Below are positions 55,369-64,000 of a stretch of 64,000 bases of DNA, piece by piece. Within the stretch, counting starts at the first letter, position 1. Each line of letters starts with the position of its first letter. The DNA comes from Verrucomicrobiales bacterium (GTDB lineage Bacteria; Verrucomicrobiota; Verrucomicrobiia; Verrucomicrobiales; DEV007). A program made the translations under genes and the position numbers. The stretch is from NCBI GenBank assembly GCA_028047635.1, contig JAOFXR010000003.1:37057-101056 (forward strand), in the 5' to 3' direction. Below the pieces are notes generated by a model, which worked only from the letters and a program-made list of their open reading frames with translations, was not told the origin of the DNA and made no database searches.

Positions 55369-55908
55369 TTAATTCTCCGCTGGCAAACCGAGATGCTCGC
55401 GGTGTTCCCGGGCAACCGAAATATACTTTTCCGCCCAACCTCGAATTGCCTCCTGCTCATCCCCTGACAAGACACGAACGACGCGCCCCGGACTTCCAAC
55501 AACGAGCGAGCCCGGAGGGATGATTTTCCCAGGTGGGATAAGGGTTCCAGCCCCAACGATACTTCTTGCACCAACGACCGCTCCGTCCATGACAATAGCT
55601 CCCATCCCGATGAGAACCTCATCTTCAATTTCACAGGCATGAAGCAACGCTTTATGCCCCACCGTAACGTAGTTCCCTACCCTGGTGCCTCGGTCACTCG
55701 CGAGATGGATCACCGCCCCATCTTGAATATTACTCCCCTCGCCCACCACAATGCGCTGGATATCAGCTCGCAGAACAGATTGATACCAGACACTGGAAAA
55801 GGCTCCCAACTCGACGTCTCCGATCACAACCGCCCCGGGTGCGATAAATGAATTTGAAGCAATGTTAGGCGTTATATTAATGTTAGAACAGATTTTTGCA
55901 GCAGACAT
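55369..55908 (-). CDS. gamma-carbonic anhydrase family protein
   Basis: About 179 residues from ATG 55908; an upstream in-frame ATG at 55950 has AAGGA just before it and cannot be excluded. Left-handed beta-helix hexapeptide repeats begin FIAPGAVVIGDVELGAFSSV. The metal-ligand histidines fit: GAVIHLASDRG, VTVGHKALLHACEI. It ends PPGSLVVGSPGRVVRVLSG and a helix. The fold is that of gamma-carbonic anhydrases (YrdA/PaaY-like), cytoplasmic trimers that bind zinc or iron; activity varies within the family. Confidence 0.92.
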   Translation of the reverse strand: MSAAKICSNINITPNIASNSFIAPGAVVIGDVELGAFSSVWYQSVLRADIQRIVVGEGSNIQDGAVIHLASDRGTRVGNYVTVGHKALLHACEIEDEVLIGMGAIVMDGAVVGARSIVGAGTLIPPGKIIPPGSLVVGSPGRVVRVLSGDEQEAIRGWAEKYISVAREHREHLGLPAEN

Positions 55909-56101
55909 AAGGGAAATTTCAGTTTGGTCTATAACTGCAACATAGCCCATATTCCTTGAAATTTAAGCTTGCTAAAACTTTTTTTACTCATTAGATATGG
56001 ATAGCATTAAATGCTCAATCCGTTGATTCGCGGAGGTTTCACGATGACCCCTCCGCAAAAAACGGCTTTACATAACCACTCACTCAAACTATCAATCCGT
56101 A

Positions 56102-56380
56102 ATGAACAAGGGAGAACTAATTGAAGCAGTCCAGAACACTCTTGGTGGAGACACCTCTAAAAAAGCAGCCGAAGAGGCCGTTAAAGCAGTACTGGAGAAC
56201 ATCGCCACTGGCGTAAAGAAAGACGGAAGCGTTCAGCTTCTCGGATTCGGAACTTTTGAAGTCCGTAACCGTGCAGCCCGCACCGGTCGTAACCCTAAAA
56301 CTGGAGAGTCGATCCAGATCGCCGCTTCCAAGACGGTTGGCTTCAAGCCATCGTCAGCCCTCAAAGGCTCACTTAAATAA
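56102..56380 (+). CDS. hup: HU family DNA-binding protein
   Basis: 92 residues, the normal HU length. MNKGELIEAVQNTLGGDTSK at the N-terminus, the beta-arm sequence GFGTFEVRNRAARTGRNPKTGE with the conserved RxxRxGRNP, and ASKTVGFKPSSALKGSL at the C-terminus. It bends and compacts DNA non-specifically. Monocistronic, followed by a strong intrinsic terminator. Confidence 0.97.
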   Translation: MNKGELIEAVQNTLGGDTSKKAAEEAVKAVLENIATGVKKDGSVQLLGFGTFEVRNRAARTGRNPKTGESIQIAASKTVGFKPSSALKGSLK

Positions 56381-56414
56381 GCAATTCGGTTGATTTAACA
56401 TCCAATTTATTTTG

Positions 56415-56451
56415 AAAAGGCGCAGCAGTTTATCTGTTGCGCCTTTTTTTT
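56415..56451 (+). terminator. intrinsic terminator of HU gene
   Basis: Arms AAAAGGCGCAGCAG (56415-56428) and CTGTTGCGCCTTTT (56434-56447) form a 14-bp stem with one G-U pair and a 5-base loop, followed by a T-run to 56451. It lies 35 bases after the HU stop codon. A-rich upstream sequence gives it partial bidirectional character. Confidence 0.95.
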
Positions 56452-56478
56452 GCGTCCTCGCGCAACGCCACCCTCAAG

Positions 56479-56844
56479 TCAGGGCTTTTCTAAACCAGTG
56501 AGATCGAGAGGAACCGGGATCGCTTCACACTTCTCCCGCCACCCCTTAAAATTCCACTGATTGGGGAATCCTGCGCATTGCTCCGGCTTCACTGGCTGAA
56601 TTTGGCACTCGATTCCATCAAGGAAAACGCATTCGCCATTCGGACGCTCTTTCAATGTCAGCCCGGTTCGATTGATCCGAATCTCAGTGTGCTCGGCGAC
56701 GAAATCGTAAACCGTCATCCCGAGGTGGGAGGAAATAGTTTCGATCTCCCGGTCAGAGACAGGGACTTCACCCGGCCAGCGACAGCAGTTTCCGCATCGC
56801 TGACACTCGTATCGCACCCCATCCTCCATGTCATAGAGACTCAT
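56479..56844 (-). CDS. YkgJ-type cysteine-cluster (CxxCxxCC) protein
   Basis: 121 residues. The N-terminal cluster is YECQRCGNCCRWPGE (CxxCxxCC), the mark of the YkgJ/zinc-or-iron-chelating family, and additional cysteines occur in ECVFLDGIECQIQPVKPEQC. It is predicted to bind a metal through the cysteine cluster; some members are linked to flagellin lysine methylation, but nothing here supports that. Cytoplasmic, short, complete. Confidence 0.88.
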   Translation of the reverse strand: MSLYDMEDGVRYECQRCGNCCRWPGEVPVSDREIETISSHLGMTVYDFVAEHTEIRINRTGLTLKERPNGECVFLDGIECQIQPVKPEQCAGFPNQWNFKGWREKCEAIPVPLDLTGLEKP

Positions 56845-57070
56845 GACAGTATCATCGCGATTTTATTCAAAATGTCAGGGAAATCATGAAGTTATCATTC
56901 GAATTTTGACAAGCGTCATCTTTTTTGTCACCAAAGAGAGGCGTGATTGGAAAAAATCCTCCTACGTGTTACATTTGCAGTCTTTATAAATTTGAGCAGG
57001 GCGCGGAGAATTATCGGCTTCACCAAAACAGGGTTGCTCGCCCATACTTTTCGATTTCCTCCTCCTTCAC

Positions 57071-58102
57071 ATGATTGGCAAAATTATCGGCGCTTTTTCC
57101 AGCGACATTGGCATAGACCTGGGAACAGCCAATACGCTCGTTTACGTGAAAGATCACGGCATTGTCCTGCGCGAGCCTTCAGTAGTTGCGGTAAAAGCAG
57201 GAACGAATCTTGTCCTCGCCGTAGGAGACGATGCCAAACGGATGCTCGGCCGAACGCCGGGCAATATTGTCGCGATCCGCCCACTGCGGGACGGCGTCAT
57301 CGCCGACTATGAAGTCACCGAAGCGATGCTGAGGCATTTCATTCGAAAAGTGCACAATCGTCGCAATTGGATTCGCCCTCGCATTGTTATCGCAGTCCCC
57401 TCGGGAATCACAGAGGTCGAAAAACGGGCCGTTAATGAATCCGCGGCAGCAGCAGGGGCGCGTGAAGTGCACCTGATCGAGGAACCCATGGCAGCAGCAA
57501 TCGGCGTCGGGCTTCCTGTCCAGGAAGCCGCCGCGAACATGATCGTCGATATTGGAGGCGGTACCACCGAGGTCGCCATCATTTCACTCTATGGACTGGT
57601 TTACAGCCGGAGCGTCAGAGTCGCCGGTGATGAACTGGACGAAGCGATCATTCAATATATGAAGCGGGCCTACAATCTCATGATTGGAGAACGCACCGCT
57701 GAGGAGATCAAAATTCGTATGGGCTCCGCATTTCCACAGCCCAAAGAGACTTCCGTCGAAGTGAAGGGCAGAGATCTCGTCGCGGGACTTCCCAAAACCA
57801 TCAAAGTAACTTCCACCGAGATTCGCGAAGCACTTACCGATCCGCTCAATATCATTATCGAATCGATTCGGGTCACGCTGGAGCGTTGCCCGCCGGAGCT
57901 TTCCGCTGATCTTGTTGACCGGGGCATCATTCTCGCCGGTGGCGGAGCGCTTCTCAAAGGGCTTGATAAACTGGTGGCCGATGAAACGGGACTTCCGGTT
58001 CACGTGGCCGACGACCCTCTCAGCGCAGTGGCTGAAGGAACAGGAAAGCTTCTCGATGAGCTCGATTTCCTCAAAAAAGTCTCGCAGCCGGGCCGTCGCT
58101 AG
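57071..58102 (+). CDS. mreB: rod-shape-determining actin homologue MreB
   Basis: 343 residues. [20 protein letters not shown] (phosphate 1), [40 protein letters not shown] (phosphate 2) and [17 protein letters not shown] (adenosine). It directs lateral cell-wall insertion as membrane-bound filaments. First gene of the mreBCD-mrdA-rng unit; mreC follows 25 bases after its stop. Confidence 0.98.
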   Translation: MIGKIIGAFSSDIGIDLGTANTLVYVKDHGIVLREPSVVAVKAGTNLVLAVGDDAKRMLGRTPGNIVAIRPLRDGVIADYEVTEAMLRHFIRKVHNRRNWIRPRIVIAVPSGITEVEKRAVNESAAAAGAREVHLIEEPMAAAIGVGLPVQEAAANMIVDIGGGTTEVAIISLYGLVYSRSVRVAGDELDEAIIQYMKRAYNLMIGERTAEEIKIRMGSAFPQPKETSVEVKGRDLVAGLPKTIKVTSTEIREALTDPLNIIIESIRVTLERCPPELSADLVDRGIILAGGGALLKGLDKLVADETGLPVHVADDPLSAVAEGTGKLLDELDFLKKVSQPGRR

Positions 58103-58127
58103 TGGTCAATGGGTCTAACGTTCCTCC

Positions 58128-59024
58128 ATGAGTCGCCTTAACATCATTTTCCTGATCGCCTTTGTCGGGATTCTCATCTGGATCACTCTGTTCCAGCCGG
58201 AAGCTGTCTCGACGATTCAGCGCGGTGGCATGGTCGCGTTTCGCCCCTTCATCCGCGCGTCTTCGGAGGTGGAAGGAGCACTTGGTTCATTGGGATCCGA
58301 AGCACTGAGTCCTGCACAGATGCGGGAGAAACTGGCCGCAGTGGAAAGTGCTCGCGACCGACTGCAACTGGAGGTAATTCAACTCGACGAACTCATTAAC
58401 GAAAACAATCAGCTCCGCCGGGCTCTTCTTTATAAGGAGAAATCTCCCCTCGAGTTGATTGCTGCTCGTGTCATCAATCGCAAACCGTCGAACTGGTACA
58501 ACACCCTCGTAATCGATAAGGGGAACCTCGATGGAGTAATGGTCGACAGCCCCGTCATCGTTCCGGTCGGAGAGGAAGCAGGACTCGTGGGCAAAATCAC
58601 CGAGGTCATCGGAGATCATTCTGCGGTTGTCCTGCTGCTTACCGACGAAATGTGTCAGGTCTCCGCAAAGCTCATTAAATCTCAGGAACAGGGAATTATC
58701 AGTGGCCAGCGTGGAGCGCTTCAAACATTGCCCAATCTTCGGCTGCGCTACCTTTCGAAAGAGGCCAAGGCTGATGCGGGGACGAAAGTCCTGAGTTCAG
58801 GTAGTGGTGAGCTATTCCCCGCCAACCTTTACCTTGGGGAAATCATCAGTATCGAATCCGGCGTGATTGATTCCGAAGCGAAGGTGAGGCTGGGCGTCGA
58901 TTTTGATTCACTCGGCGACGTTTTTATCATTCTTCCCGACCTGACTGATGAGCAGGAAACAGAAACGGTTGAACCGGAAGAAGAACCGGCAGTAGAGGAT
59001 GCCCCCGCTGAGGCGAAGCCATGA
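58128..59024 (+). CDS. mreC: rod-shape-determining protein MreC
   Basis: 298 residues. An N-terminal membrane helix (LNIIFLIAFVGILIWITLFQ) is followed by a coiled coil (MREKLAAVESARDRLQLEVI) and the beta-rich MreC domain: NWYNTLVIDKGNLDGV, PVIVPVGEEAGLVGKITEVI, GSGELFPANLYLGEIISIES. The C-terminal tail is acidic and Pro/Glu-rich (EQETETVEPEEEPAVEDA), longer than usual. Periplasmic scaffold linking MreB/MreD to PBP2. Overlaps mreD by four bases. Confidence 0.95.
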   Translation: MSRLNIIFLIAFVGILIWITLFQPEAVSTIQRGGMVAFRPFIRASSEVEGALGSLGSEALSPAQMREKLAAVESARDRLQLEVIQLDELINENNQLRRALLYKEKSPLELIAARVINRKPSNWYNTLVIDKGNLDGVMVDSPVIVPVGEEAGLVGKITEVIGDHSAVVLLLTDEMCQVSAKLIKSQEQGIISGQRGALQTLPNLRLRYLSKEAKADAGTKVLSSGSGELFPANLYLGEIISIESGVIDSEAKVRLGVDFDSLGDVFIILPDLTDEQETETVEPEEEPAVEDAPAEAKP

Positions 59025-59614
59025 AGTTTTTCGGAGTCGTCATTTCACTGATCGTGCTCTCCTTCATCTTGCAGGAGTTCGTACCTGTATTTGACTGGGC
59101 TTACGGTTCCCGACTTCTCCTCGTCCACGCCGTCTTTTATACGATTGCCGTGGCGCTTCCCTTTCCCGCCATGCTTGGTCTAGCTCTCGTCACCGGATTT
59201 ATTTGGGAGGCCCGCTACCACCTCCCCGTGTACCCGCCGGAATCAATGGAGGGAATCTTCACGCAGGCAGAGCTTCCTTTTGGATTTACCATCCTGATTT
59301 TCGGGCTCATGGGATCACTGATTCAGGGAGTTCGCCCCCTTTTCCGCCGCGGTCGCTGGGAACTTCCCGTTTTCATGATTGGGCTCGGCACGACGCTGGG
59401 CCTACTTCTTGAGTACCTTGTTATCAGTTTTCACCGGGGAGGATTGGAAATACCCGCTGAGCTTTGGTGGAAATTGCTGATGACCGCTCTGTTTTCTTCT
59501 CTCATTTCACCGTTTTTGCTGCTATTGTTGAGTCGACTTGCGGATCGCTTTCGATACCGCATTCGAATGAAAGGCCTTAAGCGGCGCTACACCTACGATG
59601 GTGACGCATTATAG
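59021..59614 (+). CDS. mreD: rod-shape-determining protein MreD
   Basis: 197 residues with about five or six membrane helices (FFGVVISLIVLSFILQEFV, LLVHAVFYTIAVALPFPAML, LPFGFTILIFGLMGSLIQG, LLMTALFSSLISPFLLLLL). Low sequence conservation is normal for MreD; the position between mreC and mrdA secures the call. Overlaps the next gene by 17 bases, suggesting translational coupling. Confidence 0.9.
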   Translation: MKFFGVVISLIVLSFILQEFVPVFDWAYGSRLLLVHAVFYTIAVALPFPAMLGLALVTGFIWEARYHLPVYPPESMEGIFTQAELPFGFTILIFGLMGSLIQGVRPLFRRGRWELPVFMIGLGTTLGLLLEYLVISFHRGGLEIPAELWWKLLMTALFSSLISPFLLLLLSRLADRFRYRIRMKGLKRRYTYDGDAL

Positions 59615-61769
59615 ATTCCGACTCTACCTAGTCGCCCTCCTAGTGTTGGCGGGCTTTGGTGTGCTCATTTATCGCCTCTACGACATCCAGGTGATCAAGC
59701 ACGAATACTACGCAGCCCGTGTGCCCGGCAGCAAATTCGAGTCCGTTCGCATTCCCGGAATTCGAGGCGAAATCAGAGATCGCGAAGGCCGAACCCTGGT
59801 AGACAGCACCCCGAACTACGAACTGCGCCTCGATTTGCGGGAAATCACGGCTGCTTACCTCAAAACTAACGGCTCGCTTCCGAAAGCGCCCTGGAACCGT
59901 ATCGACCGTTACGGGCTTCAAGAGACGAAGACGGAAACTGACATTATCAAGATCGTTGAGGAAATGGTCTTCCCAGGCCTCCAGGAGCTAGGCCTTCTCG
60001 CTGACTACAGTTCCAGCGCGATGCGTGTGCACTATCGCTCGACTCGAGGAATTGTGCCGTTCACCTTCCGCCGAGATCTCAGCTTCAAAGAATTTGCCCG
60101 TTTTGCGGAAAATAATCTCGGAATCCCGGGCGTCAGCGTCGCACGGACCGGGCAGCGCCGCTATCTATACGATTCACTCGCCTGCCACATCCTCGGCTAC
60201 ATGAACCTCGCTGATATCGATCAGGTTTCTGACGAAAAGAAAGGGGAGTTTAACTACTACGTCGGGGACGATTACGGAGTCATGGGGGTCGAGAAAACGA
60301 TGGACCACTACCTTCAAGGGAAAGCCGGCAAACTAATCATCGAGAAAGATGAGAAAGGAAAATTTGTCGGGGAAGTGAGCCGAACCGATCCCGAGACGGG
60401 TTCCGATGTTTACCTCACAATTGATGGACGGATTCAAATGGTGATGGAGCAAAGCCTGCGCAAGATAGGCAGGGGAGCCGCTGTCGCGATCGATCCACGC
60501 AACGGTGATATTCTTGCCATTGCCTCAGTTCCCTCCTTCAACCCCAATGTCTTCATTCCGGAAGTCAGCGTAAAAGACTGGCGGCGCTACAACGAGGACC
60601 CCACGAGCCCGATGTTCAGTCGTGCGATCAATCCCTACGCACCGGGCTCCACCTGTAAAATTCCGATCGCGTTAGCCGGCTGCCTGTCTGACTCGTGGAA
60701 ACACCGCTTTAACTGCGGTGGCGGCGCGCAATATGGGAACAAATTCATGAAATGCTGGCACACCGGACACGGCAGTGTGGACGTCAGCACCGCGATCAAA
60801 GTCAGCTGCAATGGCTTCTTTTATCGTTACGCGAACAATACCGGTATTCGCAACATTCAAACAATGACGACCCTTCTCGGCATGGGAAGAAAAACGGGAA
60901 TCCGAATCACAGGAGAGAACGCCGGAAACATTCCCAATCCTGAATGGCTTCGCATGCAAGGCCTCCTATGGAGCGATGCGTTCACCGCCCTGACCTCCAT
61001 CGGTCAGGGAGCGACTGAAGCAACACCCCTTCAAATGGCATCTGTAACAGCCTCCCTCGCCAGCGGCGGAAAAGTCTATCAGCCGCGGATCATCAAGAAG
61101 GTAGCCGAAAAGAATGGAAAAATGGTGTGGGAAGAACCTCCTCTATTGAAACACGATCTCACCAAAGAAGGCATTACGGCTGAACAGGTTGAAATCGTGA
61201 AACGCGGCATGTGGCGCGTTACCAATGAAGCCGGTGGAACGGCAGGGCGCGCCCGATCAGAAATGACTGTTTTATCAGGGAAAACCGGCACCACACAGAC
61301 AGCCAACCCCAAGCAGCCAACCAACGCCTGGTTCATTGCTTTTGCCCCCTACGAAGAGCCAACCATTGCCGTTTGCGTCTTCGTTGAAAATGGTAACTCC
61401 GGCGGAGGAGCGGCCTCACCCATCGCAAAAAATATTATCGACAACGCCTTCACCCTCGACCAAGGACGGGAAATGGAAATCGTCTCCATTCCTGAAGCGA
61501 TCGGTCGCAATGACCGCATCATGAGCGTTGCCTTCAATGACACCGACCTCGCCGCTTTCGGGCAGGAAGAGGAGTCTGAATCCGCAGTGGACGTAGCCGC
61601 CTTCGTGCCGGACTCCCTGCAAACAAGAACTTATCGACCTATGAGCGGCAGCATTGCTCAACCTTCGATCAAAAGAACTTCCGATAGCCGTGGCAGAGTC
61701 GGTAGCATGAATTCTAAACCAAAACCCAAATTCCAGCCGTTTAAATGGCTAAACAGGAAACGTAGATGA
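59598..61769 (+). CDS. mrdA: penicillin-binding protein 2 (elongation transpeptidase)
   Basis: 723 residues. An N-terminal membrane helix (YRFRLYLVALLVLAGFGVLI), the pedestal domain (GIRGEIRDREGRTLVDSTP), then the class B transpeptidase with the active serine in APGSTCKIPIALAG, SCN in IKVSCNGFFYRYA and KTG in VLSGKTGTTQTANP. The tail after residue about 650 is long, basic and of low complexity (RTYRPMSGSIAQPSIKRTS). It crosslinks lateral-wall peptidoglycan with RodA; rodA is not in this window. Its start lies within mreD. Confidence 0.95.
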   Translation: MVTHYRFRLYLVALLVLAGFGVLIYRLYDIQVIKHEYYAARVPGSKFESVRIPGIRGEIRDREGRTLVDSTPNYELRLDLREITAAYLKTNGSLPKAPWNRIDRYGLQETKTETDIIKIVEEMVFPGLQELGLLADYSSSAMRVHYRSTRGIVPFTFRRDLSFKEFARFAENNLGIPGVSVARTGQRRYLYDSLACHILGYMNLADIDQVSDEKKGEFNYYVGDDYGVMGVEKTMDHYLQGKAGKLIIEKDEKGKFVGEVSRTDPETGSDVYLTIDGRIQMVMEQSLRKIGRGAAVAIDPRNGDILAIASVPSFNPNVFIPEVSVKDWRRYNEDPTSPMFSRAINPYAPGSTCKIPIALAGCLSDSWKHRFNCGGGAQYGNKFMKCWHTGHGSVDVSTAIKVSCNGFFYRYANNTGIRNIQTMTTLLGMGRKTGIRITGENAGNIPNPEWLRMQGLLWSDAFTALTSIGQGATEATPLQMASVTASLASGGKVYQPRIIKKVAEKNGKMVWEEPPLLKHDLTKEGITAEQVEIVKRGMWRVTNEAGGTAGRARSEMTVLSGKTGTTQTANPKQPTNAWFIAFAPYEEPTIAVCVFVENGNSGGGAASPIAKNIIDNAFTLDQGREMEIVSIPEAIGRNDRIMSVAFNDTDLAAFGQEEESESAVDVAAFVPDSLQTRTYRPMSGSIAQPSIKRTSDSRGRVGSMNSKPKPKFQPFKWLNRKRR

Positions 61770-61860
61770 GAAATCATTCCTTCTTTTGTTTCCTAATCCG
61801 TCCGGAGCGCCGCCAGGGCCGTTCCGCATTCTTTTTTCAACTTCGATATTTAATCTCATC

Positions 61861-63474
61861 ATGTTTAGCAAAATCCGTAAATTTTTCGGTCCTAAAAAAT
61901 TAGCAGAAGGAAACAAAATTGTAGTCAATTGCGAAAAGCTGGAGACCCGGGTAGCCCTACTCGAGAACGGCTCTCTTGAAGAATATACCGTTGAGCGAGC
62001 CAACGACGACAACATCGTCGGCTCTGTTTTTAAAGGTATTATTCGTAATATTGAACCCGGGCTCAGTGCGATGTTTGTCGACATTGGTCTCGAGAAGAAC
62101 GCTTTCCTGCACTTCTGGGATGCGATTCCTGAAGCACTCGATTCGGGTCTTGAAGAGATCCAACGAGGTAAAGGCGGCAAGGGCGGCGGTGGTGGAAATC
62201 AGGGTCGCGGCGGAAAAGGAAAACCGCGTAAAGGACGGATCCAGTCGAAAGATATCCCCAATCTCTATCCAGTGGGATCCGAAGTTCTCGTTCAGGTCAC
62301 GAAAGGCCCGATCGGAACGAAAGGCCCTCGCATCACGACCAACATTTCACTCCCGGGCCGTTACATGGTGTTGATGCCGCGCAATGACCAACTCGGCATT
62401 TCCCGCAAGATCGAGGACCCCAAAGAACGCGCCAGACTCCGCAAGATCATGAGCGAAAAGCTCACTGTTCCTGAAAAGATGGGTGTCATTCTCCGCACGG
62501 TTTCATCGGGCCAGAAAGTCCGCTATTTCGTGAGAGATCTTGCCATCCTTGTCGACGAATGGCGTGAGGTTGAGGAAAAAGCAGCGAGCTGCAAAGCGCC
62601 TGCCTGCGTCTTTCAGGAGCCGGACCTCATTGAGCGCACCGTTCGTGATTTTCTGACAGACGAAATCGACGAGGTTCTCTGTGATGACGAGAAAGAGGCT
62701 GATCGGATGAAAGATCTCATCGGCGTGATCTCCCGTCGTTCACGGAATCGCATTCAGTATTTTCAAACCAATACTCCTATTTTTGAAAAGCTGGGAATTC
62801 AACGTCAGATCGACAACGCCTTCTTCCGCCAGGTATGGCTTCCAAGCGGTGGTTACCTTGTCATTGATGAAACGGAAGCGCTCATCGCGATCGACGTGAA
62901 CACCGGTCGGGCCAAGACGAAGGACAAGATGATTCTTCAAACCAACATCGAAGCCGCCGAAGAAGTCGCACGACAGCTGAGACTCCGGAACATCGGTGGA
63001 CTGATTGTCGTCGACCTAATCGACATGAAAGCCCGTCGTGACCAGATGACGGTCTATAAGGTTATGCGCGAAGGCCTGAAGAACGACAAGGCGAAAACGC
63101 ACGTCCTTCAGATCTCACAGCTGGGCTTGATGGAGATGACCCGTCAGCGACTTCACGAAAGCCTCAACATCACCGTGAACGAGCCCTGCCACTACTGTCA
63201 GGGGCGCGGATTGGTTAAGAGCGCCGAGTCCATGAGTGTCGAACTTCAGCGCCGGATCAACGGAACTCTCGCCAAAAGCGAAAATCAGGGCCGTGAGTTA
63301 CTCGTCGTCGTCCACCCCGACGTAATGGAGCGACTTCGCACGAACGATGGCGAACTCTTCGTCGAGCTCGAGCGTCGTCACAATGCGCGCCTTACTTTCC
63401 GAAGCGACGCTTCCTACTACCGCGAGCAGGTCGTCATCGCCGACGCGAAAACGCAAAAGGAGATCCGCGAGTAG
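61861..63474 (+). CDS. rng: ribonuclease G/E
   Basis: About 537 residues from ATG 61861 (MFSKIRKFFGPKKLAEGNKI); an in-frame ATG 75 bases upstream is less likely. The S1 domain region (NIVGSVFKGIIRNIEPGLSA) is interrupted by a Gly/Lys/Arg-rich insert (RGKGGKGGGGGNQGRGGKGK). The catalytic core holds the metal-binding aspartates in IDETEALIAIDVNTGRAKT and IGGLIVVDLIDMKARRD, and the zinc-link CHYCQGRG. It processes rRNA and mRNA. Last gene of the mre operon, followed by an intrinsic terminator. Confidence 0.95.
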   Translation: MFSKIRKFFGPKKLAEGNKIVVNCEKLETRVALLENGSLEEYTVERANDDNIVGSVFKGIIRNIEPGLSAMFVDIGLEKNAFLHFWDAIPEALDSGLEEIQRGKGGKGGGGGNQGRGGKGKPRKGRIQSKDIPNLYPVGSEVLVQVTKGPIGTKGPRITTNISLPGRYMVLMPRNDQLGISRKIEDPKERARLRKIMSEKLTVPEKMGVILRTVSSGQKVRYFVRDLAILVDEWREVEEKAASCKAPACVFQEPDLIERTVRDFLTDEIDEVLCDDEKEADRMKDLIGVISRRSRNRIQYFQTNTPIFEKLGIQRQIDNAFFRQVWLPSGGYLVIDETEALIAIDVNTGRAKTKDKMILQTNIEAAEEVARQLRLRNIGGLIVVDLIDMKARRDQMTVYKVMREGLKNDKAKTHVLQISQLGLMEMTRQRLHESLNITVNEPCHYCQGRGLVKSAESMSVELQRRINGTLAKSENQGRELLVVVHPDVMERLRTNDGELFVELERRHNARLTFRSDASYYREQVVIADAKTQKEIRE

Positions 63475-63508
63475 TCCTGCTCCTCCGATAAGACTTCTAA
63501 TTAAGATG

Positions 63509-63540
63509 ACCGGCAATGCGAAAGCGTTGCCGGTTTTTTT
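63509..63540 (+). terminator. intrinsic terminator of mre-mrdA-rng operon
   Basis: ACCGGCAATGC (63509-63519) and GCGTTGCCGGT (63524-63534) form an 11-bp stem with one wobble pair around a GAAA tetraloop, followed by a run of T to 63540. It is 34 bases after the rng stop. Confidence 0.95.
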
Positions 63541-63563
63541 GGTCTATCGCGGCTGGCAACTTG

Positions 63564-64000
63564 CTACTGCCCTTGACTCGGTTCGCCTCCACCATAGACT
63601 TGGAGAGATTTCAAAAAGATAGAAGCGTCGGATCCGGCGATGACTTTAATATCCATCGACATTTCCATCTCTTCTTCAGTGTCATGATGTATGAGAAGCA
63701 CATCACCCACCCAAACGGCAACCCCCTGAGGATCAATCTCCAGTTTAATCGGCACATAGGTCTCACCGATCACGTAAGGCTTTCCAACGATACCGGTGGA
63801 GGCAGCTTCGCCTTTATCTGCGTCGTACAAGCTTACGAGCCAAGGCGCCCGTCACTGAGAAGACTCACCCGGAGCCGCCACAGCCCAACCTGGAGATAAA
63901 CGCCCTCCCCCTCGCTTGCGACGAGCAGCTGAAACACCATCGTCTGACGATTGATCGAAGGGGTCTTCATGGTCGCAATCGCTTGATGGGCTTCACTCGC
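63564..64000 (-). CDS. hypothetical protein, partial at right edge, apparent frameshift near 63848
   Basis: Reading leftward from 64000, one frame runs EAHQAIATMKTPSINRQTMV, then VYLQVGLWRLRVSLLSDGR, and hits TAA soon after. Another frame opens exactly there and continues PWLVSLYDADKGEAASTGIV, then PIKLEIDPQGVAVWVGDVLL and SDASIFLKSLQVYGGGEP to TAA at 63564-63566. The join near 63848 looks like a one-base indel inside one beta-rich protein. If it is not a sequencing error the gene is broken. No family recognised; the 5' end is beyond the window. Confidence 0.6.

Noticed and set aside
56906..56911. TTGACA as a -35 box for the mre operon
   Set aside because: No acceptable -10 hexamer is present 16-18 bases downstream, so a promoter cannot be supported from the sequence alone.

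Overview
The window looks like the chromosome of a Verrucomicrobiota bacterium. It has two pairs of secreted PSCyt1/PSCyt2/PSD1 cytochrome-type proteins with DUF1501 partners, which are expansions typical of Planctomycetota and Verrucomicrobiota. It also has sulfatase, Gfo/Idh/MocA, xylose-isomerase-like and FG-GAP proteins. A complete mreBCD-mrdA elongation operon and a class A penicillin-binding protein favour Verrucomicrobiota, because most Planctomycetota lack these genes. This lineage call is an inference from gene content, not from a marker tree.

Layout. 1-11.2 kb: a leftward DUF1501/PSCyt pair (cut by the left edge) diverges from an AraC regulator. After it come a small cysteine-rich lipoprotein, a RidA protein and a metallo-beta-lactamase-fold hydrolase, then a block of 96-bp tandem repeats, then a rightward PSCyt-LamG-PSD1/DUF1501 pair. 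11.3-13.4 kb: an HNH endonuclease, a methyltransferase, and a non-coding stretch of imperfect repeats running up to a tRNA-Thr gene whose 3' end they partly copy. 13.5-18.0 kb: secreted proteins (heme-motif FG-GAP protein, YdjY-like protein, prenyltransferase-repeat protein, alpha/beta hydrolase). 18.0-22.1 kb: an AraC regulator divergent from an aldolase/isomerase/dehydrogenase catabolic operon. 22.2-29.2 kb: a YefM-YoeB toxin-antitoxin pair, a large palindrome, then uppS, purA, an FHA protein, carA and an M60-like peptidase, all on the minus strand. 29.4-31.7 kb: monomeric isocitrate dehydrogenase.

31.8-38.9 kb is a zone of gene decay: a broken phospholipase-D-like lipoprotein, an orphan membrane ORF without ATG, a broken membrane-anchored gene, and a transglutaminase gene cut by one in-frame TAA. 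Intact sulfatase, FAD oxidoreductase and trmB genes lie among them. 39-45.8 kb is a minus-strand heavy-metal RND efflux operon: a small His/Cys-containing secreted protein, a TolC-like channel, an adaptor, an RND pump and a very His-rich lipoprotein.

45.9-55.9 kb: rapA, a PBP1A-type enzyme, an orphan pilin-like protein, a GH25-like lipoprotein, an HTTM-like membrane protein, a bifunctional nuclease and a gamma-carbonic anhydrase. 56.1-64 kb: HU with a clear intrinsic terminator, a YkgJ-type cysteine-cluster protein, and the operon mreB-mreC-mreD-mrdA-rng, which ends in a second clear terminator. A leftward gene with an apparent frameshift enters from the right edge.

No complete new mobile or defence system is visible. 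The parts most worth a second look are the metal-efflux operon with its tunable His tract and long inverted repeat, the AraC-linked sugar-catabolic operon, the tRNA-linked repeats, and the pseudogene zone.
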